This document shows, one piece after another, positions 1 to 8,707 of a DNA stretch of 64,000 bases. This DNA is from DASXHY01 sp035552155. GTDB lineage: Bacteria > Verrucomicrobiota > Verrucomicrobiia > Limisphaerales > DASXHY01. The stretch spans positions 62,001 through 126,000 of the forward strand of contig DASZLX010000031.1 in the NCBI GenBank assembly GCA_035552155.1, given 5' to 3'. Each line of letters begins with the position of its first letter. Position 1 is the first letter of the stretch. Position numbers and translations under genes: made by a program. The notes beneath the pieces are model-generated. The model searched no databases, was not told where the DNA came from, and saw nothing but the letters and a program-made list of their open reading frames with translations.

Positions 1-1
1 G

Positions 2-592
2 ATGCGGGATTCGCACTATGCATTTTTAATCTGGAACCTTTTTCTCGCCTGGCTCCCTATGATTTTTGCGCTACTGGCGCGCGAGCACCAAAAAGAGGAC
101 GCCAACCCGGGATGGCGATTTCTTGCTTTCGGCGGCGCCTGGCTGCTGTTCTTTCCGAATGCGCCTTATATCTTCACCGATATCGTCCATTTGAAACTTT
201 TCTACAGCCACTTCTGGGTGGACCTCATGCTGATCCTGATAAATGCGCTCACCGGATTAATCGTTGGTTTCCTTTCGCTGTATCTTATGCAATCCGCCGT
301 GAGGCGCATGGCGGGAAACCTGGCCAGTTGGATATTCATCGCCGCAGTGGCATTGCTGAGCGGCTTTGGCATGTTCCTCGGGCGTTTCCTGCGATTGAAT
401 AGTTGGGACGTGGTGGCACCGGGAAAAATGTTTCATCTCATTGGTGACTCCGGAAGGCTACTGTCTGCGTTTCCCGGCTCGATTGCTTTCTCGATCATGT
501 TTGCGGCGTTTGTGTTTATTGCCTACCTCATGTTATACGCGCTCACGCATCTTTCCCCTCCGCAGATGAATTCGGTTCAGGCGGGAAAATAA
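2..592 (+). CDS. DUF1361-like multi-pass membrane protein (possibly 5'-truncated)
   Basis: Hydrophobic protein of 196 visible residues with about five membrane segments (near residues 7-26, 39-56, 72-97, 108-127 and 159-182). The FPNAPYIFTD stretch at 51-60, between the second and third segments, and overall layout fit the DUF1361 family of bacterial inner-membrane proteins, whose function is unknown. The ATG lies at the second base of the window, so the real start may be further upstream. The downstream neighbour is convergent, so no operon partner is visible here. Confidence 0.7.
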   Translation: MRDSHYAFLIWNLFLAWLPMIFALLAREHQKEDANPGWRFLAFGGAWLLFFPNAPYIFTDIVHLKLFYSHFWVDLMLILINALTGLIVGFLSLYLMQSAVRRMAGNLASWIFIAAVALLSGFGMFLGRFLRLNSWDVVAPGKMFHLIGDSGRLLSAFPGSIAFSIMFAAFVFIAYLMLYALTHLSPPQMNSVQAGK

Positions 593-644
593 GGCCGCCC
601 AGCGTCTGGAACGTGGGACGAGCGAGGGTCGCGACCTGCTTGAA

Positions 645-2414
645 TCACTGCGGCAACAAAACGCGAATTACCGTGCCTTCGCCGCGTTTGGAACGCAGCG
701 TGAGCTTGCCGTGATGCGCCTCCACGATGCGATGAACGATCGCCAGTCCCAGGCCCGTGCCGGTGCGCTTGGTGGTGTTGAGAAGTGATGTGAACGCGCG
801 CTGCTGTTGTTCCTCGGTCATCCCTTCGCCGGTATCCTTGAACTCAACAAGAATCAACGGCGTGCGAGTGTCTGCCTGGCTGACGTGAGTAGTCCGGGCA
901 CTAATGGTCAATGTGCCGCCTTCCGGCATCGCTTCCGCTGCGTTGAGAATCAAATTCAAAAACGCCTGCTCCAATTGCGTGGCGTCGCCGGTGATGGGCG
1001 GCAGGTTCGACTGCAGTTTTGTTTTCCAGGCCACATTTTGGTTCTTGAGCTTGTGGCGGACGAGCAGGCCCAGTTCGTCAAGCAATTGGTTCAAATTCAC
1101 CGGCGCGAGTTTCGGCTCGGCCGTGCGCGCGAACGCGAGAATTTGCTCCACAATTTTGTTCAGGTGCTCGATTTTTTCGCTGATGATGCGGGCGTCTTTG
1201 GTGCGCGGGTCGCCGGCGGGAAATTTCAAATCCAGCGAGTGATACAGCATTTTCATCACGGTCAGCGGATTGCGGATTTCGTGCGCGACTTCGGCTGCGA
1301 GCAATCCCAGCGCGGAAAGTTTTTCGTTCTGCCGCAACTGCTCCTCCACGTCCACGATGCGCTCGTAAAGCCTCGCTTTCTCGATGGCAATGGCGGAAAG
1401 CTCCGCCAACGCGCTCAGGATGCGGATTTCTTCGTTGGAAAAATGATACGGCTGGCCAGTGTAAACGCTCAATGTGCCGATAACCTGGCCGGTGAACAGC
1501 AAAGGCACGCTCAACAGCGACACCAGTCCTTCGCGTCGCGCAACTTCCACATTTTGATAGCGGCTTGAGATCTGGACATTGGCGACCTGGAGCGGTTTCT
1601 TGCGCCGCGCCACCACCCCCAGCAGGCTTTCGCTGAGGCTGAGTCGCGGTTTGCTGATATACGCTTCGCCCGCGCCGTAGCTGGCGCGCAAGTCCAGCCA
1701 TTCGCGCGAGTCATCCAGCATCATCAATGAACACATTTTTGCCCGCATCAACACGCACACTTCCGCCGTCACGACCTGCAACGCATCGTCCAGGTTCAGC
1801 GTGGAATTGATGGTGCGGCTGACATTGGCGAGCGATTCGAAGAGACGCGCCTTCAGCCGTAATTGCTCGTAGAGCCAGGTGTTATGAATCACGCGCGAAG
1901 CCTGCACCGCCAGCGCCTCCAGTAATTCCTGGTCGTCCGCGCTGAACGCACTCTCGACGTCCGAATCCACGTTCAACACACCCCGCACTTCGCCGTTTAC
2001 TTCCAGCGGCACCGCGAGTTCGGAGCGAACACCCCGTTGCAGCATGATGTAACGCGCGTCGCGGGCCACATCGCCAATTCGCGCCGGCTGGCCCACGCGC
2101 GCGACCCAGCCGGTGATGCCCTCGCCGACGCGCAGTTTCAATTCCGCCGCGTTGGCGGGCAGTCCTTTGGAAGCCTGTATTTCGAGAAAGCTGGTGGTCG
2201 GATTGATCAGCACCACGGAGCCGGAGGTGGCGCGCATGACGCGCACGGCCTCATTGACGATTAATTGCAGGGCTTCCTGCGGCTCCAGCGTGGAGTGGAT
2301 GACATTCCCCACGTGATAGAGCAGGTTTAACCGCTCGTAACGGCCCTTCAATTGCTCCAGCTCGGTTGATGATTGAGAGTCGATGGCGGAAGTAGATACC
2401 AGCGCCGCTCTCAA
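645..2414 (-). CDS. GAF-domain sensor histidine kinase
   Basis: Soluble-looking 589-residue histidine kinase. Two GAF-type sensor domains lie at about residues 30-175 and 195-350, followed by a dimerisation/phosphoacceptor domain with His378 in the AHEIRNPL box and a catalytic ATPase domain. The N box is around Asn487/Asn491, the G1 box DTGEG at 527-531 and the G2 box GTGLGL at 552-557. No membrane segment is evident, so it probably senses a cytoplasmic small ligand through a GAF domain. No response regulator is adjacent, making it an orphan in this window. The start is a TTG, chosen because an AAGGAG ribosome site lies 7 bases upstream. Confidence 0.9.
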   Translation of the reverse strand: MRAALVSTSAIDSQSSTELEQLKGRYERLNLLYHVGNVIHSTLEPQEALQLIVNEAVRVMRATSGSVVLINPTTSFLEIQASKGLPANAAELKLRVGEGITGWVARVGQPARIGDVARDARYIMLQRGVRSELAVPLEVNGEVRGVLNVDSDVESAFSADDQELLEALAVQASRVIHNTWLYEQLRLKARLFESLANVSRTINSTLNLDDALQVVTAEVCVLMRAKMCSLMMLDDSREWLDLRASYGAGEAYISKPRLSLSESLLGVVARRKKPLQVANVQISSRYQNVEVARREGLVSLLSVPLLFTGQVIGTLSVYTGQPYHFSNEEIRILSALAELSAIAIEKARLYERIVDVEEQLRQNEKLSALGLLAAEVAHEIRNPLTVMKMLYHSLDLKFPAGDPRTKDARIISEKIEHLNKIVEQILAFARTAEPKLAPVNLNQLLDELGLLVRHKLKNQNVAWKTKLQSNLPPITGDATQLEQAFLNLILNAAEAMPEGGTLTISARTTHVSQADTRTPLILVEFKDTGEGMTEEQQQRAFTSLLNTTKRTGTGLGLAIVHRIVEAHHGKLTLRSKRGEGTVIRVLLPQ

Positions 2415-2421
2415 CTCTCAA

Positions 2422-2427
2422 CTCCTT
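2422..2427 (-). promoter_or_regulatory. Shine-Dalgarno AAGGAG supporting a TTG start
   Basis: On the minus strand AAGGAG is followed by seven bases and the TTG that opens the GAF histidine kinase. No in-frame ATG lies nearby, so this site decides the start. Confidence 0.65.
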
Positions 2428-2434
2428 AACTCAA

Positions 2435-2542
2435 GTAGGTGGGGACGGCGCGCTGCGCTGTCAGCGGCGCAACGTGGGACGTTTGCATGACCGTTCCATC
2501 CGCTGAACGCGGAGGGCGGCGCCGCAGCGTAGCATCTCTACC
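2435..2542. repeat. Dispersed intergenic palindromic repeat, family A, copy 1
   Basis: GC-rich element with inverted ends of the form GGTgGGGACggCGC ... TctCTACC. It shares the core CGGCGCAACGTGGG (2465-2478) exactly with the copy near 60.5 kb and has the same GGTAGGGAC-type ends as the copy near 44.5 kb. It fills the gap between the histidine kinase and the LptF/G permease. Confidence 0.6.
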
Positions 2543-3653
2543 TCACCCTCGACATCATCAGCAACCCGCCGATGCCGAAGAACAAATTGGGAAACCACGC
2601 GCCCAGCCACGAAGGCATCCAGCCCGTTTCTCCAAAAGTGAGGCCCACCTGTTGCAATACGAAATAGGCAAAGAAAATGAAGATGCTCGCCGCCACGCCC
2701 ACGAAAATATTCCGGCGTCCCGACCCGGCGGCAAAAGGTATGGCCACAAACACCACCACCAGGCAGGCGAACGGCCCGGCAAACCGGCCGTGCAATTTTG
2801 TATAAAGCCAGTTGCGCATCTTCCGATCGGGGTGCGGATTTAATCGCAAATAATTCACGATGTCCGCCAGTGGTATGTCTGCCCGACGGGTTTTAGTGGA
2901 CGTGCCGCGGTAGGCGTTGACCTTGATTTCGCTCAAAACATCCCGCGGCCTTTCGGTGAATTGCGGCATCACCAGGGCGTTCGTTTTTAATATCCGAAAG
3001 TTGTTGAGAGTCTCCACCACCTCACCGGTGAACAACCACATGCGATTGGTCCAGACGGCCGCATCCGCCGTGAGCCTCAGATAGGACGTGCCGTTCGTGG
3101 GCCAATCCACCTGCGGTTTGAACATCTCGTGCGTTTGGATGTTGTAAACCGGCGCGTTCCACACCCGCCCAATCCCTCCAACGCTGAAATTGATGAACGT
3201 GAGCGGCTGAATCAAATACCGGTCGGTGTGCGATTGATGTTCTACGCGTTTTTTCAAAACTTCATCCGCCTTGTCCGCCGCGCCCGGCGCCAGGTATTCA
3301 TTGAAAGCCAGCAAGGCGACACTCAAAAAAAATCCCGCGAGCACGTAGGGCAGGCACACCCGGCCCAGGCTGATGCCGGCTGCGCGCATGGCCGTCAGTT
3401 CGTTGTGGCGCGCATGATTGGTGACCGCATACAGCAATGCCAGCAACACAGAAACCGGCAGGGCGATGGGAATAAACTCCGGAATTTCGAAGATGTAATA
3501 CTGAGCAATGTCCTTCCCGCGCAGGTGATATTGCTGCAACCGGTGCAGCTCAAAGCTCAAGTCGAACGCAATCCAGATCACCAAAAATGCGCCGACGAAG
3601 ACCACGAGCCAAAAAAGGAACTCGCGTAATAAATAGCGATCGAGCAGACGCAT
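2538..3653 (-). CDS. LptF/LptG family LPS-export permease
   Basis: Inner-membrane permease of the YjgP/YjgQ family, which forms the membrane part of the LptB2FG lipopolysaccharide exporter. The start is placed at the ATG giving MRLLDRYLLREFL, the usual N terminus of the family; a longer reading would begin at TTG. Length is 371 residues, with hydrophobic helices at the N terminus, around residues 50-75 and 90-115, a large periplasmic middle, and three helices in the last 100 residues. Only one of the normal LptF/LptG pair is seen. An LptD gene lies far away at 40-42 kb. F and G cannot be told apart from this sequence alone. Confidence 0.88.
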   Translation of the reverse strand: MRLLDRYLLREFLFWLVVFVGAFLVIWIAFDLSFELHRLQQYHLRGKDIAQYYIFEIPEFIPIALPVSVLLALLYAVTNHARHNELTAMRAAGISLGRVCLPYVLAGFFLSVALLAFNEYLAPGAADKADEVLKKRVEHQSHTDRYLIQPLTFINFSVGGIGRVWNAPVYNIQTHEMFKPQVDWPTNGTSYLRLTADAAVWTNRMWLFTGEVVETLNNFRILKTNALVMPQFTERPRDVLSEIKVNAYRGTSTKTRRADIPLADIVNYLRLNPHPDRKMRNWLYTKLHGRFAGPFACLVVVFVAIPFAAGSGRRNIFVGVAASIFIFFAYFVLQQVGLTFGETGWMPSWLGAWFPNLFFGIGGLLMMSRVR

Positions 3654-3716
3654 CAATGGCAGCCTAAAAGCGCGGTTTGGCTGTCGCAAGCTTTAGCTGC
3701 GGCAGACCGAGTTGGC

Positions 3717-3797
3717 GGAGCGCCGATTTGTAATCGGCTTTGGTGTGGGCGGATTAATTGAGCGATGGGTGAAGCCGCTTGCAAGTCGGCGCTCCGC
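3717..3797. repeat. Dispersed palindromic repeat, family B, copy 1
   Basis: GGAGCGCCGATT at 3717 begins a 22-base unit that matches the unit at 31063-31084 in 20 of 22 positions. An inverted partner, CAAGTCGGCGCTCCGC, lies at 3782-3797, so this copy is a roughly 80-bp palindrome between the LptF/G permease gene and the end of sufC. Confidence 0.6.
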
Positions 3798-3854
3798 ACC
3801 CAGGTTTACCGTGAGGCAACTCAAATTCGCGCTGCAAGAGTATGAGTGCCAGCT

Positions 3855-4625
3855 TTACGCCGGCACCGCGTGGCGGGTTGTGATCCAGTCATAACCCTTT
3901 GCTTCCAGTTCCAGTGCCAGACCTTTGTCGCCGGACTTCACGATGCGCCCGTCCACGAGGACGTGGACGAAATCGGGCACGATGTAGTTTAGCAGCCGTT
4001 GATAATGGGTAATGACCAGTTGGGCATTGTCCGCGCGCTTCAATTTATTCACGCCCTGGGACACAATTTTGAGCGCGTCGATGTCCAGTCCGGAATCGGT
4101 TTCGTCGAGAATGGACAGTTTGGGTTCGAGAATTGCCATCTGGAAAATTTCGGCGCGTTTCTTTTCGCCGCCCGAGAAGCCTTCATTGACCGAGCGCTTC
4201 AGCAAATCGTCCTTCAATTCGAGCAACTTCATTTTTTCTTTGACCAGTTGAAGAAATTCCATCGCATCGAGTTCCGGCTCGCCCTTGGCTTTGCGGATTT
4301 CATTGAGCGCGGCCTTGAGGAAATAAGTGCTGTTCACGCCCGGGATTTCGACCGGGTATTGAAAGGCGAGAAACAAACCCTCGCGCGCGCGCTCCTCAGG
4401 ATCGAGGTCGAGCAGATCCTGGCCATTGTAAATGACCTCGCCGCCCGAGATGTCATAACCGTCCCGGCCCGCGAGCACCGCGGCGAGCGTGCTTTTGCCG
4501 CTGCCGTTCGGCCCCATGACCGCGTGGACTTCGCCGGGATTGATGGTGAGGCTGACGCCTTTGAGAATTTGTTTGCCCTCCACGCCCGCGTGAAGGTCTT
4601 TGATTTCAAGAATAGGTTTGCTCAT
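3855..4625 (-). CDS. sufC: SufC, Fe-S cluster assembly ATPase
   Basis: ABC-type ATPase of the SufBCD scaffold complex, which energises Fe-S cluster assembly in the cytoplasm. The Walker A GPNGSGKS is at about residues 39-46, the signature FSGGEKKR at about 150, and the Walker B region carries the SufC-typical LDETDSGLD. Length (256 residues) is normal. Its ATG overlaps the TGA of the upstream toxin gene (ATGA), so translation is probably coupled to a toxin-antitoxin pair that separates it from sufB. SufD is not here but at 19.5 kb. Confidence 0.97.
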   Translation of the reverse strand: MSKPILEIKDLHAGVEGKQILKGVSLTINPGEVHAVMGPNGSGKSTLAAVLAGRDGYDISGGEVIYNGQDLLDLDPEERAREGLFLAFQYPVEIPGVNSTYFLKAALNEIRKAKGEPELDAMEFLQLVKEKMKLLELKDDLLKRSVNEGFSGGEKKRAEIFQMAILEPKLSILDETDSGLDIDALKIVSQGVNKLKRADNAQLVITHYQRLLNYIVPDFVHVLVDGRIVKSGDKGLALELEAKGYDWITTRHAVPA

Positions 4626-4924
4626 TTTCTAAGTTCAGGTTCGCCGCGCGCACCGTGCCAGATGCGCAATACGTGGACGACTTTCGCTTTTTGTTCTACT
4701 TCGTAAAAAATTCGATAATTTCCGTAAACAATTTCCCGTATCATTCCATTAGAGCCGCGGGGATAAGCCGGGCCGATTAATGGAAAAGTTTCCAAAATTC
4801 TTACATGGCTCAAAATGCCCCGGCCTGTTTTTTCCGCCGCCGCGGAATTATCGCGAGAAATGTATTCGCAAATGTCCTTTAGATCAGCGATGGCAGACTC
4901 AGCCCAGATTACTTTGAAATCCAT
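4622..4924 (-). CDS. ParE/RelE-family toxin embedded in the suf operon
   Basis: A 100-residue protein with the features of the ParE/RelE plasmid-stabilisation family: an N-terminal W-x-x-x-A-x-x-D-L pattern, a helical hairpin with IxEYISRDN-like sequence, and the conserved core REIVYGNYRIFYEV near residues 63-76, ending with VxxxxIWHGAR. Members poison gyrase or cleave ribosome-bound mRNA; which applies cannot be read here. It overlaps the antitoxin gene by 16 bases and sufC by 4 bases. It lies between sufB and sufC on the same strand, which is unusual. Confidence 0.88.
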   Translation of the reverse strand: MDFKVIWAESAIADLKDICEYISRDNSAAAEKTGRGILSHVRILETFPLIGPAYPRGSNGMIREIVYGNYRIFYEVEQKAKVVHVLRIWHGARGEPELRK

Positions 4925-5094
4925 GCCTCAACCATTTTCTCGACTTCGGCATGAGTCTTCGTCCGACCGGCTTTTACGTCTTCCTTGCCCTTCCGAAGCG
5001 CGGCCATAATTTGTAATTCTTCCGCAATTTGCTCCATCGAAGCATCTTCGGGCAGATGGTTGATCGTTTCGATTGCGACTTGTTTGTCTTTCAT
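4909..5094 (-). CDS. Antitoxin partner of the ParE/RelE-type toxin
   Basis: Small 61-residue protein starting MKDKQVAIETINHLPEDA and ending in a helical, charged tail (THAEVEKMVEAWISK). Size, helical character and its position immediately 5' of a ParE/RelE-type toxin identify it as the antitoxin. Short antitoxins of this type neutralise the toxin by direct binding and often repress their own promoter, but no separate promoter is obvious here: its ATG is only three bases after the sufB stop codon, so it probably depends on the suf transcript. Confidence 0.82.
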   Translation of the reverse strand: MKDKQVAIETINHLPEDASMEQIAEELQIMAALRKGKEDVKAGRTKTHAEVEKMVEAWISK

Positions 5095-5097
5095 GGT

Positions 5098-6546
5098 CTA
5101 TCCCACGCTGCCTTCCAGGCTCACGCCCAGAAGTTTCTGCGCTTCCACGGCGAATTCCATCGGCAGTTCCTTGAACACTTCCTTGCAGAAGCCGTTCACG
5201 ATCATGTTCACGGCGTCCTGGGTCGATAGCCCGCGCTGGTTACAGTAAAAAATCTGGTCCTCGCCGATTTTTGAAGTGGTTGCTTCATGTTCCACGGATG
5301 CCGACGTGTTCTTCACCTCGATATACGGGAACGTGTGCGCCCCGCAGCGGTCGCCGATGAGCATCGAGTCGCACTGGGAGAAGTTGCGCGCGTTGGCGGC
5401 GCTCTTCTGGATTTTCACCAGCCCGCGATAACTGTTTTGCCCGCGCCCGGCCGAAATACCTTTCGACACGATCGTGCTGCGCGTGTTTTTGCCGATGTGC
5501 ACCATCTTGGTGCCGGTGTCGGCCTGCTGGAAATTGTTGACCACGGCCACGGAATAAAATTCGCCCACCGAATTGTCTCCCTGCAAAATGCAGCTCGGAT
5601 ATTTCCAGGTGATGGCCGAGCCGGTCTCGACCTGCGTCCAGGAAATTTTCGAATCCCGCCCTTTGCACAACCCGCGCTTGGTGACGAAATTATAAATGCC
5701 CCCGCGCCCCTGCGCATCTCCGGGATACCAGTTTTGCACGGTGGAATATTTGATTTGCGCCTGGTCGAGCGCAATCAGCTCCACGACCGCCGCGTGCAAT
5801 TGGTTTTCATCGCGCATCGGCGCGGTGCAACCTTCGAGATAACTCACGTAGGAACTTTCGTCCGCGATGATGAGCGTGCGCTCGAACTGGCCGGACTTGG
5901 CGGCATTGATGCGAAAATAAGTCGAAAGTTCCATCGGGCAGCGCACGCCCTTGGGAATGTAACAGAATGAGCCGTCGGTGAAGACGGCGGAATTCAGCGC
6001 CGCATAATAATTGTCCGTGTACGGCACAACCAGGCCGAGATATTTCCGCACGAGATCGGGATGTTCCTGCACGGCTTCGCTCATCGAACAAAAAATAATG
6101 CCCTGCTTGGCGAGGGTTTCGCGATACGTGGTGCCGACCGACACGCTATCAAACACTGCATCCACCGCCACGCCGGCGAGCCGCCCGCGTTCGCGCAGGG
6201 GGATGCCGAGTTTCTCGTAGGTTTCCAGCAGCTTCGGATCGACTTCATCCAGGCTTTTGGGCCCGTCGGTTTTCTGCTTGGGCGCGGAGTAATAGGTGAT
6301 GTCCTGAAAATTCACCGGCGGATATTTCACGAATTGCCACGTGGGCTCCGTCATGGTTTGCCAGTGACGGAACGCCTTCAGCCGCCATTCCAGCAGCCAT
6401 TCCGGTTCCTTTTTCTTGCCGGAAATCAGGCGGATGATGTTCTCGTTCAAACCCGGCGGCGCGGACTCCGTCTCGACGTCCGTGACAAAGCCGTATTTGT
6501 ATTCCTGCTGGACCAAACCCTCAATTGTCTCTGTTGCCGTGCTCAT
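5098..6546 (-). CDS. sufB: SufB, Fe-S cluster scaffold protein
   Basis: 482-residue SufB, the scaffold subunit on which Fe-S clusters are built in the SufBCD complex. Family hallmarks include the N-terminal KYGFVTDVETESAPPGL region, the EGCTAPMRDENQLHAAVVEL block, the NFVTKRG and SCILQGDNSVGEFYS motifs, and the C-terminal FxYCNQRGLSxxxA block typical of SufB. It follows a Fur/PerR-family gene on the same strand and precedes the toxin-antitoxin pair and sufC. Confidence 0.97.
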   Translation of the reverse strand: MSTATETIEGLVQQEYKYGFVTDVETESAPPGLNENIIRLISGKKKEPEWLLEWRLKAFRHWQTMTEPTWQFVKYPPVNFQDITYYSAPKQKTDGPKSLDEVDPKLLETYEKLGIPLRERGRLAGVAVDAVFDSVSVGTTYRETLAKQGIIFCSMSEAVQEHPDLVRKYLGLVVPYTDNYYAALNSAVFTDGSFCYIPKGVRCPMELSTYFRINAAKSGQFERTLIIADESSYVSYLEGCTAPMRDENQLHAAVVELIALDQAQIKYSTVQNWYPGDAQGRGGIYNFVTKRGLCKGRDSKISWTQVETGSAITWKYPSCILQGDNSVGEFYSVAVVNNFQQADTGTKMVHIGKNTRSTIVSKGISAGRGQNSYRGLVKIQKSAANARNFSQCDSMLIGDRCGAHTFPYIEVKNTSASVEHEATTSKIGEDQIFYCNQRGLSTQDAVNMIVNGFCKEVFKELPMEFAVEAQKLLGVSLEGSVG

Positions 6547-6550
6547 TTTC

Positions 6551-6646
6551 TTCGTTAAATCGAATCAAATCTGTTAAATCGTTAAACGGGTTAAATCAGT
6601 TGCATGGTTCCGTGGCGGCTGCCAATTCACTCATTTAACCAATCAC
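6551..6646. repeat. GTTAAAT-rich intra-operon palindrome, family C, copy 1 (fur-sufB gap)
   Basis: AT-rich element carrying TTCGTTAAAT and GTTAAACGGGTTAAAT on the left and ACTCATTTAACC on the right. The 16-base block GTTAAACGGGTTAAAT (6581-6596) occurs identically in the pyrR-pyrB gap at 17070-17085. Related copies lie in the kinase-regulator gap and the ABC ATPase-permease gap. Confidence 0.6.
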
Positions 6647-7083
6647 TTTTTGCTTTTCCCGCAGCCGGGACAAAGGCCGTGAATGGCTATCTCGAACCGG
6701 GCTGCCTGGAAACCTTTCGGCAGGGGAATGACCGGCGGACCTTCGTCGGGCAATTCAATATCGAACACCTTTTCGCAAGTGTCGCAGTAAAAATGACTGT
6801 GCTCCCGCATGTTCGGGCAAAATCGTTTCGCACCCCGGTCCACCGTGACCTGCCGCGCGACTCCCGAGCGGACGAGCGCATCGAGGCAGTTATAAACCGT
6901 GGCCATGGAAATCTCCGGCATCCGGTGCTTGGCCCGGATGAATACCTCCTCGGCGGTCGGATGATCACGCTGCCCCAGCAGCACGCCATAAACGTGCTCG
7001 CGCTGCGGCGTGAAGCGAAAACCGCTGGTGGAGAGCCGTTTGCTCAAATGCTCATCCACTTTTTTATGCTCGACTCGGGACAT
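6643..7083 (-). CDS. Fur/PerR-family metalloregulator
   Basis: 146-residue Fur superfamily repressor. The winged-helix domain covers about residues 1-85 (TPQREHVYGVL, ISMATVYNCLDAL as recognition helix). The dimerisation domain contains HSHFYCDTC and the second CPGC near the C terminus, forming the structural Cys4 zinc site. A perfect 7-1-7 palindrome of PerR-box type lies 42 bases upstream, which suggests autoregulation and peroxide or iron sensing. Being immediately upstream of sufB on the same strand, it probably controls Fe-S assembly. PerR versus Fur cannot be settled from sequence alone. Confidence 0.9.
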   Translation of the reverse strand: MSRVEHKKVDEHLSKRLSTSGFRFTPQREHVYGVLLGQRDHPTAEEVFIRAKHRMPEISMATVYNCLDALVRSGVARQVTVDRGAKRFCPNMREHSHFYCDTCEKVFDIELPDEGPPVIPLPKGFQAARFEIAIHGLCPGCGKSKK

Positions 7084-7124
7084 TCCAGCGGCAAACTAAA
7101 CGTCCTGCCCGCCTCTGTCAATAG

Positions 7125-7139
7125 TTAGAATAATTCTAA
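7125..7139. promoter_or_regulatory. PerR/Fur-type operator (7-1-7 palindrome)
   Basis: TTAGAATAATTCTAA is a perfect inverted repeat (TTAGAAT-A-ATTCTAA) matching the layout and most bases of the PerR box TTATAATnATTATAA. It sits 42 bases before the ATG of the Fur/PerR-family gene, consistent with autoregulation of that gene and of the suf genes behind it. Confidence 0.75.
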
Positions 7140-7247
7140 GTTAGTTCCGTTCCCCACCCGGCAGGCGAACTGGGAATGCGTTTATACAAATTTCCAACTC
7201 TTGGTGTCTGTCAGGTGAAATAACACACTCAACGAATTCGCCTATCT

Positions 7248-8629
7248 ATGATAACCTCGCGCAACTTGCTGGTACCCGGCTTCCTCATCCTCGGCATTCT
7301 GTTTTCCGGCTGTTCCAAAAAAGAGTCGCACGTTTTTTCATCGCTCAAAAACCCGGCCACTGTCGCGCAGCTCAGGAAATTCGTGGCGGAAAAGAATTTG
7401 GAGGCAAACTCCGCCACCAACGAACCCGCGTCCGCGTTCGCGCCCTTCTTTGCGGCGGCGCAAAAGGGCGATTGGCTCACCGCCAGCAACGCCTTCGAAG
7501 ACATGCGCAAACATGCCGCGCAATATCAAGGCTCCGTCGCGAAAACTGACGAGCGGCTGCATGGTCCGCGTTGGGCGGCCGTGCTGGAAATTTGGGGCGC
7601 GCTTTATTACTTCGGGCACGCCGACGAAAAGTATTCCGCCGCCTTCGGCAATGACATCATCCAATCCATCCCGGCGGACAGCATTTATTTTGGCGGCACG
7701 GACCCGGGACGGTTCATCGTGACTGCCTTGGAAAAATCCCAAGTCAACGGCGATCCCTTTTTTGTCCTGACGCAAAACGCGCTCGCCGACTCCACCTATC
7801 TTGATTATGCCCGTTCGCTCTACGGAGACAAAATTTACATCCCCTCCCCGGAGGACTCGCAGAAATGTTTTCATGATTACGCCGAGGACGCAAAAAGGCG
7901 GTTGGCCAGCCACCAAATCAAGCCCGGCGAAAATGTCGCCACTGACGCGAACGGCAAAGTCCAGGTCAGCGGGCAAGTGGCCGTGATGGATATCAATGCG
8001 CGCCTGGTCCGGGTCATCTTCGATCACAACACCAACCAAGATTTTTATATCGAAGAAAGCTTTCCCCTGGACTGGATGTATCCCTACCTCGAACCGCACG
8101 GCTTGATCATGAAAATCAATCGCCAGCCGGCGGAGAAATTATCCGAGGACATTCTTCAGGCGGACCATGACTATTGGACGAAATATTTGACTCCGATAAT
8201 CGGTGATTGGTTGCACGACGACACCACCGTCCAGGAAATCGTGGCGTTCGTCGAAAGAACCTACGGCCAACACGACCTGAGTGCATTCAAAGGCGACCGG
8301 CGGTTTTTGGCCAGCAGGGATTCGCAGATGATGTTTTCCAAATTGCGCAGTGCGATCGCCGGGATTTACTCCTGGCGCCTGGGAGTTCCGCCGGGCGGCG
8401 GGCAGGTGCCGCCGCAATACACCGGCGACAGGGATCGAATGGCGCGCGAAGCGGATTTCGCGTTCAAACAAGCCATTGCCCTTACTCGCCGGAAGCGGTC
8501 TATCGATACGTGGCTTTCCTCACGAATCAGGGGCGCAAACCCGACGCGTTGCTCATCGCGCAGGCCGCCGCCAAACTCGACCCCAAAAACGACAGCTTCA
8601 AACTTCTGGTTTTGAACCTCTCACGATGA
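7248..8629 (+). pseudogene. Lipoprotein with C-terminal TPR-like region, frameshifted near 8475-8485
   Basis: The N terminus is a lipoprotein signal peptide (hydrophobic core, lipobox FSGC at about residues 20-23). About 405 residues read cleanly in one frame up to AFKQAIAL. After that the frame gives a basic, low-quality tail ending at 8615, while the adjacent frame from about 8477 continues as CPYSPEAVYRYVAFL ... AAAKLDPKNDSFKLL, a typical TPR-like ending that stops at 8629. So the gene is one reading frame broken by a small indel around 8475-8485, either a sequencing error or a real mutation. Function is unknown; the sensor kinase operon follows directly. Confidence 0.75.
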
Positions 8630-8642
8630 ATTGAAAAAAAGC

Positions 8643-8665
8643 GATTTTGCAAATCCGTGACAACT
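8643..8665 (+). promoter_or_regulatory. Putative response-regulator operator, copy 1
   Basis: GATTTTGCAAA, three bases, then GTGACAACT. The same arrangement recurs at 11589-11611 in front of the ankyrin gene, differing only in the three spacer bases (20 of 23 identical). TGCAAA and TGACAA resemble two direct half-sites about ten bases apart, the pattern bound by OmpR/PhoB-type regulators such as the one encoded between the two copies. Confidence 0.55.
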
Positions 8666-8707
8666 GCGGCTTGCCGCGGACCTAAAGTCGGCGGCATAAA
8701 GAAGCAG

